A stretch of 10,757 nucleotides of DNA. Origin: an uncultured Bacilli bacterium (GTDB taxonomy: Bacteria; Bacillota_I; Bacilli_A; RF39; UBA660). Positions within the stretch are counted from its first letter, which is position 1, and each line of letters starts with the position of its first letter. The notes under the pieces are model-generated. The model was not told where the DNA came from. It worked only from the letters and a program-made list of their open reading frames with translations, and ran no database searches. The DNA lies in NCBI GenBank assembly GCA_947632685.1, contig CANRQD010000041.1:1-10757 (forward strand), written 5' to 3'. Of this stretch, positions 6,944 to 10,757 are shown one piece after another. Position numbers and translations under genes: made by a program.

Positions 6944-7264
6944 ATTATTAAAAAATTACCTAAAATATATCAAAATGATATAAAGAAGAGGATAAATAAT
7001 AATAAAACAACATATCACTTAAATTATTATAATGATATTGATAATAATAATAAAAATAGTATGACCAATTTTGATATAAATAATGTTATTGATAATATAT
7101 TTAATACTACAGGCTATGCATTTAATATTAAAGTTATTATAGAAACTAAAGATAAAATATATGATACAAGTTTAATTGCTAAAAGAAATGGTTATATTTT
7201 AACTCTTGATAATGATAGAATAAATATTGATGATATTATTTCTATAAAAAGAAAAAATCCATAA
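6944..7264 (+). CDS. Small protein, about 106 aa, probable ATT start; function unknown
   Basis: The frame is open from 6941. An internal ATG at 7061 has no ribosome site, whereas AAAGGATGTGA (6930-6940), close to the ideal AGGAGGTGA, lies just before ATT at 6944 and ATT at 6947. Read from 6944 the N-terminus is (M)IKKLPKIYQNDIKKRINNN, which looks like normal coding sequence. Initiation at AUU is therefore likely, unless the start codon was lost and the gene is dying. The N-terminal 45 residues are basic and helical, residues 28-42 are Asn-rich, and the last 50 (VIIETKDKIYDTSLIAKRNGYI..LDNDRINIDDIISIKR) look like a small beta-barrel. That part recalls YolD or Sm-like folds, but this is only a resemblance. 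It diverges from the SEDS gene. A lone TATAAT at 6909-6914 is the candidate promoter. The DNA matches its neighbours in composition. Confidence 0.6.
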   Translation: MIKKLPKIYQNDIKKRINNNKTTYHLNYYNDIDNNNKNSMTNFDINNVIDNIFNTTGYAFNIKVIIETKDKIYDTSLIAKRNGYILTLDNDRINIDDIISIKRKNP

Positions 7265-7273
7265 AGGATTTTT
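7253..7273. terminator. Bidirectional terminator between small gene and coat genes
   Basis: An 8-bp stem AAAAATCC (7253-7260) with GGATTTTT (7266-7273) and a 5-base loop contains the stop codon of the small gene. It lies five bases from the end of the convergent coat gene. T-runs flank it on both strands. Confidence 0.75.
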
Positions 7274-7277
7274 ATTT

Positions 7278-7658
7278 TTATATAGGTAAGTTAATATCTC
7301 CGTAGCATTTAATAGCACTTACACAATTTAGATTAATTGTAAAGAAATCGTTAGTTGCTGTATATGTTCCATCTGAATAATTTAATATTCTACAAGTACA
7401 ACAACAATCATCAAGTGATTCTAATCTAAATATTGAATTACCATCTACAGACCATATAGTACCTGTTGTACAATTATAAAATGAAATAGGTCTAGTGTTA
7501 AAACAATCATTATTAGTAGGACCTAAAAATGGTTTTTCACAACCTTCTTGAGGACATTCTTTGAAGCTGTTTCTTTGTAAGTGAATTATTTTATTTAAAA
7601 TATCACTTATACAGTTGCAGCTGTTGCAACTTTTCTTTTCTTCTTCTTTATTGCACAT
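7278..7658 (-). CDS. CotY/CotZ-like spore coat protein, second of tandem pair
   Basis: A 126-residue Cys-rich protein of the CotY/CotZ family. The family builds the outer crust of the spore coat by self-assembly and disulfide cross-linking. An N-terminal Cys cluster (CNSCNC, residues 11-16) leads a short helix (ISDILNKIIHLQ). The family hallmarks follow: GCEKPFLG, TRPISFYN, FRLESLDDCCCTCRIL and the C-terminal FFTINLNCVSAIKCYGD. The ATG at 7658 has GAAAGGAGA (7673-7665) just upstream. It starts 19 bases after the stop of a paralogue of exactly the same length, so the two form an operon. Expression in the mother cell late in sporulation is expected from the family. The protein has about a dozen Cys and no signal peptide. 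The family call is firm; whether it equals B. subtilis CotY or CotZ is not decidable. Confidence 0.8.
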   Translation of the reverse strand: MCNKEEEKKSCNSCNCISDILNKIIHLQRNSFKECPQEGCEKPFLGPTNNDCFNTRPISFYNCTTGTIWSVDGNSIFRLESLDDCCCTCRILNYSDGTYTATNDFFTINLNCVSAIKCYGDINLPI

Positions 7659-7677
7659 AAATATTCTCCTTTCTATA

Positions 7678-8058
7678 TTATACTTCTACAAAAGTATCAG
7701 CTAAACATCTTAAAATGCAAAAACATTCTAAATTAACAGTTACGAAATCATTAGTAGAATTATATCCACCTGATCCATTAGATGCTAAAATTCTAAGTTT
7801 AGCGCAACATCCATCTACATCTTCTACTCTGAAAGTAGATGATGTTGTAATTGCATTATTAACAAAATAATTTACAGTAAATAAATTACCTGATCTAGTA
7901 TATAATGTTATAGGTCTGGTATTATATATAGTATTTTCACCTTCACCTAAGAAAGGTTTATCACAACCTTCATTATTACATACAGAAGGACATTCTTTTT
8001 GTAAAATATCTATTACCTTTAATATTTTAGCTATGCAACAAGTATCATTATTTTCCAT
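7678..8058 (-). CDS. CotY/CotZ-like spore coat protein, first of tandem pair
   Basis: This is a 126-residue paralogue of the next gene downstream. It shares CCIAKILKVIDILQ (like CISDILNKIIHLQ), GCDKPFLG, TRPITLY, FRVEDVDGCCAKLRIL and FVTVNLECFCILRCL. It is closer to the CotZ/CotY consensus (FRVEDVDGCC..LRIL) than its partner and lacks the partner's charged N-terminus. Family role: cytoplasmic mother-cell protein deposited on the outer spore surface. The ATG at 8058 is preceded by AAGGAGGAA (8071-8063), a near-perfect ribosome site and the strongest of the pair. It is the first gene of the two-gene coat operon. Upstream TATACACT (8115-8108, minus) resembles a sigma-E −10 box (CATACAMT), consistent with mother-cell expression, though no clear −35 was identified. 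Confidence 0.83.
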   Translation of the reverse strand: MENNDTCCIAKILKVIDILQKECPSVCNNEGCDKPFLGEGENTIYNTRPITLYTRSGNLFTVNYFVNNAITTSSTFRVEDVDGCCAKLRILASNGSGGYNSTNDFVTVNLECFCILRCLADTFVEV

Positions 8059-8102
8059 AAAATTCCTCCTTATCTATTCAATATAAGATATTCATTAATA
8101 AA

Positions 8103-8130
8103 AAAATAGTGTATAGCTTACACCTATTTT
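8103..8130. promoter_or_regulatory. Inverted repeat between coat operon and divergent gene, overlapping a sigma-E-like −10
   Basis: Arms 8103-8113 and 8119-8130 pair over 11 bp with one bulge (C8124) and a 5-base loop. On the minus strand it contains TATACACT (8115-8108), one base from the sigma-E −10 consensus CATACAMT. It is upstream of both flanking genes, so an operator or a structured leader is more natural than a terminator, although a T-run follows the repeat on the minus strand. Confidence 0.35.
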
Positions 8131-8183
8131 ATATATATGATAATAATTTTTTTATATAACTTTAAAACCATATACTTATAAAA

Positions 8184-8212
8184 TTGTTAACACTAAATAA
8201 TTATGTTATAAT
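8184..8212 (+). promoter_or_regulatory. Sigma-A promoter for the HGT-motif gene
   Basis: TTGTTA (8184-8189), an exact 17-base spacer and TATAAT (8207-8212) with an extended −10 TG at 8204-8205. Transcription near 8219 leaves a short leader with AGGTGA (8231-8236). This is the best-formed vegetative promoter in the window. Confidence 0.7.
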
Positions 8213-8242
8213 GTTATTAAAATATAGGCTAGGTGATGTAAT

Positions 8243-8986
8243 ATGAGTAATAATAAAATTGATTCAAATGAATTTTTGTATTATTTACATGGTACTAGTG
8301 ATGAATCAAAAGATACTTTAGAAAATATATTTACAGAAGGATTAAAAGATTATTACGGAATAAGTTTAAGTTCTACTATGAAAGAAATTTATCATAATGA
8401 TATAGAAAAATATGGTTTAGAAAAGTTAATGAAAGGTTATACAGGTGGAGAACATAAATCTGTTTTCTTAATAAAAATTCCTAAAAAATATATGGGATTA
8501 GTTTTACATAGAGATGGAACCATAGATTTTCCAGTACCTCTATTAAAAAAAACAGATGAAATTCCTAGATATGGTATTGGCAATGGTTATGTTTATCGAC
8601 TTACACCACATTTAATTCAAGGTGTTTATAATAAAACAACAGATATGTTTGTAACTAATCCAAACTTTTCACCTGTTTTTGATCCAAATGGATTAGAATA
8701 TTCAGATGAGCAAATAAAAAATTTTTGGTCAATATGTCAAATAAATTGGGTAAAATATGCTGAATCAAGACATAAATATAGTTACGAACAATTATATAAT
8801 GATGATTTAAAAAGAAATAATTTTTCTGAATATATGAATGATTATAGTAAATATTTTAAAGTAAGACCAAAAAAAATAGAAAAAGTTTCATTAAAGGAAT
8901 ATGAACAAGAATTAAATTCAAAGTATGAATTAAATCAAATGCTTAATAATAATTCAAATGAAAATAATTATAATAATAAGAAATAA
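8243..8986 (+). CDS. Hypothetical protein with PARP/ART-like HGT motif, 247 aa
   Basis: No family is recognised with certainty. AGGTGA (8231-8236) supports the ATG. The N-terminus YYLHGTSDESKDTLENIFTEGL (written here in part: LHGTS at 15-19) has a strand, then H-G-T, then a helix ending in GL, then ISLSST. This is the layout of the first part of the PARP-like ADP-ribosyltransferase and RNA 2'-phosphotransferase fold (YHGTS ... I...GL ... LSST). Later candidate strands are KSVFLIKIP (about 73-81) and YVYRLTP (about 117-123). A clear catalytic Glu was not located. The last 20 residues are Asn-rich and disordered. There is no signal peptide or membrane span. It has its own strong promoter. It could transfer ADP-ribose or simply bind NAD. 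Equally it may be an unrelated lineage-specific protein. Confidence 0.7.
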   Translation: MSNNKIDSNEFLYYLHGTSDESKDTLENIFTEGLKDYYGISLSSTMKEIYHNDIEKYGLEKLMKGYTGGEHKSVFLIKIPKKYMGLVLHRDGTIDFPVPLLKKTDEIPRYGIGNGYVYRLTPHLIQGVYNKTTDMFVTNPNFSPVFDPNGLEYSDEQIKNFWSICQINWVKYAESRHKYSYEQLYNDDLKRNNFSEYMNDYSKYFKVRPKKIEKVSLKEYEQELNSKYELNQMLNNNSNENNYNNKK

Positions 8987-9035
8987 AATCTTTAAATTTT
9001 TCATATAATAAGTTATAATGATAGTGGTGATAAAA

Positions 9036-9353
9036 ATGATGAAATATATACAATATATTATAATAGGTGTAGTATTATTAATAATTTTGCTAGCTATTTT
9101 AAAAGCTAATAAAAAAGATGCTAATTTAGATTTTAATAAGTTAGTAGAAGCTTTAGGTGGTAAAGATAATATTATTTCAACAGAAATTAATTTATCTAGA
9201 TTTAAAGCTACTTTAAAGGATGTTAGTAAAGCAAATAAGGAAGCAATTCAAAAATTAGGTGCTAAAGGTATAGTTGAAATAGATAATCAATTAAAAATAA
9301 TTTTAGGACCCGGCTCTAAGCAGCTAAAAAAATATATTGATGAAATAAAATGA
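9036..9353 (+). CDS. Membrane-anchored PTS EIIB-like domain lacking the active cysteine
   Basis: A 105-residue protein with one N-terminal membrane span (residues 4-23) followed by a single domain like the glucose-family EIIB of the phosphotransferase system. Hallmarks are LVEALGGKDNI (36-46), the LSRFKATLKD strand, LGAKGIVEIDNQLKIILGP and a final helix. In true EIIB the phosphorylated Cys lies in a C-[IV]-T-R-L motif. Here the aligned sequence is N52-L-S-R-F, so Cys is replaced by Asn and there is no Cys in the protein. It cannot carry phosphate in the usual way, and there is no EIIC or EIIA nearby. A sensory or scaffold role is possible. I chose ATG 9036: GTGGTGA (9024-9030) precedes it, while the in-frame ATG at 9018 has no ribosome site. 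It follows the HGT-motif gene by 49 bases without an obvious terminator, so co-transcription is possible, or TATAAT at 9004-9009 may drive it. Confidence 0.72.
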   Translation: MMKYIQYIIIGVVLLIILLAILKANKKDANLDFNKLVEALGGKDNIISTEINLSRFKATLKDVSKANKEAIQKLGAKGIVEIDNQLKIILGPGSKQLKKYIDEIK

Positions 9354-9372
9354 CATAAATTGTCATTTTTTT
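9347..9372 (+). terminator. Terminator of the EIIB-like gene
   Basis: A perfect 9-bp stem (9347-9355 with 9361-9369), 5-base loop and seven T (9366-9372). The stop codon TGA (9351-9353) is inside the stem. It separates this gene from the kinase promoter. Confidence 0.85.
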
Positions 9373-9378
9373 ATATAT

Positions 9379-9395
9379 TTCGACAAAATTCGACA
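9379..9395 (-). promoter_or_regulatory. Two tandem Spo0A-type boxes upstream of the kinase gene
   Basis: TTCGACA occurs at 9379-9385 and 9389-9395, within the direct repeat TTCGACAAAA x2. On the minus strand each reads TGTCGAA, the Spo0A box consensus (TGNCGAA). The two are 10 bases apart, one helical turn, placing both on the same face of the DNA as expected for a Spo0A dimer. CG-containing words are rare in this AT-rich DNA. They lie immediately upstream of the candidate −10 of a sporulation-type kinase. Confidence 0.7.
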
Positions 9396-9412
9396 AAACT
9401 ATTTAATATAAT
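9380..9412 (+). promoter_or_regulatory. Candidate Spo0A-controlled promoter of the kinase gene
   Basis: TATAAT at 9407-9412 has no −35 at 17 bases. TCGACA (9380-9385, one mismatch to TTGACA) lies 21 bases upstream and overlaps the first Spo0A box. Spo0A-activated sigma-A promoters such as spoIIG have similarly long spacers with boxes over the −35. Transcription would start near 9419, at the GAGGTGG ribosome site (9419-9425), leaving a very short leader. Confidence 0.5.
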
Positions 9413-9429
9413 TAATACGAGGTGGTAAG

Positions 9430-10686
9430 ATGCAATTGATCGAAGATATTATATTAAATAGTATTTATTTACTATTTCCATTATTAGTTTACTTATTAGT
9501 AACTATATATGCAAAAGATATTGATAAAAAAATAAGAAAATTACTTTTAGAAATATCTCTATTTTCATCATTATATTTATTATTTAAATATGGAAAAAAT
9601 AGTTCTGTGATATATCCAATGATTGTTGTTAATGTTCCACTTCTTATTGCGTATTTAAAGAAGAAAAATATTACTTCCATATTAATATCTACACTATTAG
9701 TAATTTATTATTATGATACAACGATTTTAAGTCTATTTGTTTTAATAATAGAGTATACAATGTATTTTTTAATATGTAATTATATTACTCATAAAAAGAA
9801 AAGCTCTAAAACAGCTATCATAACTACTTTTGTAACTATAAAAAGTTTTACACTATCTTTACAAACATTTTTTATAATTAATGCTCAAAATAATATAGTA
9901 AATAATTTTATAGATTTATTTATAACTATGACTATATTTACATTCAATGCTTATTTATGTCTTTGTATTTTAACTAAAGTTGAAGAATTAATTGATTTAA
10001 ATAATGTAATTAATGAGTTAGAAAAAGAAAAATCTTTAAGAGAATCACTATTTAAAATAACCCATGAAATAAAAAATCCTATTGCAGTATGTAAAGGATA
10101 TTTAGATATGATTGATTATAAAGATATTAATAAAACTGAAAGATATGTTGAAATTATAAAAGATCAAATTGCAAGAACATTAATACTTATGGATGACTTT
10201 TTAGATTATACTAAAGTAAAAATAAATAAGGAAGAAGTTGATTTATACGTATTATTAGAAGATAGTTGTGATGTATCTGAACCTTTATTTAAAAAAGCAG
10301 GTATAAAAGTAGAATTTGAAATACCAGATGATGAAATTTATATGGAACTTGATTATAATAGAATGAAACAAGTACTTATAAATATTTTTAAAAATAGTAT
10401 AGAAGCTAAAGATAAAAGAAAAAAATATAAATTTATAAATATTGAAGTTTTAAAAGGAAGAGAATATATAACTATAAATATAAAAGATAATGGAATAGGA
10501 ATGGATAAAAAGACGTTAGCTAGAGTATCAGAGATGTTTTATACAACCAAACCAAAAGGAACAGGATTGGGAGTTGCTTTATCAAAGGAAATTATTGAAT
10601 TACATGGAGGTACTATGAAATATTCATCAGTGAAAAATAAATTTACTCAAGTTACAATAAGATTGCCATATAAAAAAGGAATATAA
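9430..10686 (+). CDS. Membrane sensor histidine kinase, sporulation KinB-like
   Basis: A 418-residue sensor kinase. Residues about 5-185 form roughly six membrane spans with almost no extracellular domain, as in KinB of Bacillus. A short coiled-coil linker (about 188-205) leads to the phosphoacceptor domain with THEIKNP, H212 being the phosphorylated His. The ATP-binding domain shows the N-box MKQVLINIFKNSIEA (N322), G1 box DNGIGM (D353), a TTKPKGTGLG G2 box (from G377) and LHGG. All catalytic residues are present. No receiver domain is fused and no regulator gene is adjacent, which makes it an orphan kinase like the sporulation kinases that feed Spo0F or Spo0A. The ribosome site GAGGTGG is four bases before ATG. 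Two Spo0A-type boxes upstream suggest feedback by Spo0A. Substrate assignment is inference. Architecture and motifs are clear. Confidence 0.88.
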   Translation: MQLIEDIILNSIYLLFPLLVYLLVTIYAKDIDKKIRKLLLEISLFSSLYLLFKYGKNSSVIYPMIVVNVPLLIAYLKKKNITSILISTLLVIYYYDTTILSLFVLIIEYTMYFLICNYITHKKKSSKTAIITTFVTIKSFTLSLQTFFIINAQNNIVNNFIDLFITMTIFTFNAYLCLCILTKVEELIDLNNVINELEKEKSLRESLFKITHEIKNPIAVCKGYLDMIDYKDINKTERYVEIIKDQIARTLILMDDFLDYTKVKINKEEVDLYVLLEDSCDVSEPLFKKAGIKVEFEIPDDEIYMELDYNRMKQVLINIFKNSIEAKDKRKKYKFINIEVLKGREYITINIKDNGIGMDKKTLARVSEMFYTTKPKGTGLGVALSKEIIELHGGTMKYSSVKNKFTQVTIRLPYKKGI

Positions 10687-10695
10687 ATTCCTTTT
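10674..10695. terminator. Bidirectional terminator after the kinase
   Basis: A perfect 9-bp stem AAAAGGAAT (10674-10682) with ATTCCTTTT (10687-10695) and loop ATAA. It spans the kinase stop codon region and the stop of the convergent partial gene (10694-10696). The T-runs are short (four on plus, six on minus). Confidence 0.7.
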
Positions 10696-10757
10696 AGTAA
10701 TAGTAATTATTATATGTGTATGGTGTAGGTGTTGGATAATAGTATATTGGTGGAGGT
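10694..10757 (-). CDS. C-terminal end of a Pro/Tyr-rich protein (partial)
   Basis: The minus strand from 10756 reads PPPIYYYPTPTPYTYNNYYY and stops at TAA (10696-10694). The rest lies beyond the right edge. Such Pro/Tyr-rich tails are seen in some spore coat and other surface structural proteins, and the nearby coat genes and kinase make a coat role conceivable. The fragment is too short to decide. The terminator right after the stop, convergent with the kinase, supports it being a real gene end. Confidence 0.5.
   Translation of the reverse strand, partial: PPPIYYYPTPTPYTYNNYYY

Noticed and set aside
7061..7264. Small gene starting at the ATG 7061
   Set aside because: There is no ribosome site before it, and the frame is open and protein-like for 40 codons upstream behind a strong ribosome site.
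8103..8130. Transcription terminator between divergent genes
   Set aside because: No gene ends on either side, so an operator or leader structure is a better reading.
9018..9035. EIIB-like protein starting at ATG 9018
   Set aside because: That ATG overlaps a TATAAT and has no ribosome site; ATG 9036 has GTGGTGA at the right distance.
9489..9680. A 63-codon open frame on the minus strand
   Set aside because: It lies wholly inside the kinase coding sequence, has no ribosome site, and reflects the reverse of hydrophobic codons.
1..10757. CRISPR array, tRNA, rRNA, integrase or transposase
   Set aside because: No regularly spaced repeats, cloverleaf structures, conserved rRNA or recombinase motifs were seen by eye; this was not a computed search.

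Overview
The window is very AT-rich bacterial DNA with Gram-positive style signals: GGAGG-type ribosome sites, TATAAT −10 boxes, and hairpin-plus-T terminators. It encodes two CotY/CotZ-like spore coat proteins, a KinB-like sensor kinase whose promoter carries two perfect Spo0A-type boxes, and a wall-anchored surface protein with an NPxTx sorting signal. This points to an endospore-forming Bacillota member, most likely one of the AT-rich, little-cultured gut Bacilli or Erysipelotrichia-like lineages (inference; there is no rRNA to confirm it). TGA terminates one gene (9351-9353), so the mycoplasma-type code is not indicated. No tRNA, rRNA, CRISPR array or complete insertion sequence was seen.

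Layout. Positions 1-192 hold no gene, only hairpins. An unrecognised 262-residue protein lies on the minus strand (193-981). Diverging from it is a secreted, beta-helix-like surface protein (1275-2708). Its leader folds into a long hairpin lying exactly between the only good Shine-Dalgarno sequence and the start codon. Positions 2802-2997 hold a decayed zinc-ribbon/PASTA gene. An envelope operon follows: a membrane-anchored polysaccharide deacetylase with a second, inactive deacetylase copy inside it (3018-4688), and a GT4 glycosyltransferase starting at TTG (4704-5714). A RodA/FtsW-type SEDS glycan polymerase converges on this operon (5722-6855, minus), sharing a palindromic terminator that overlaps both stop codons. 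Divergent from it is a small gene that appears to start at ATT (6944-7264).

The right half looks sporulation-related. Two tandem coat genes (7278-8058, minus) face away from a gene for a protein with a PARP/ADP-ribosyltransferase-like HGT motif (8243-8986). Next come a membrane-anchored PTS EIIB-like domain lacking the phosphorylatable cysteine (9036-9353) and the KinB-like kinase (9430-10686). The window ends inside a Pro/Tyr-rich minus-strand gene.

Taken together, the window concerns cell envelope construction (polymerase, deacetylase, glycosyltransferase, anchored surface protein) and sporulation (coat proteins, Spo0A-linked kinase). No single defence or mobile system is evident. The strongest leads are the Spo0A-box promoter of the kinase, the hairpin-bridged ribosome site, the ATT start, and two pseudo-enzyme domains.
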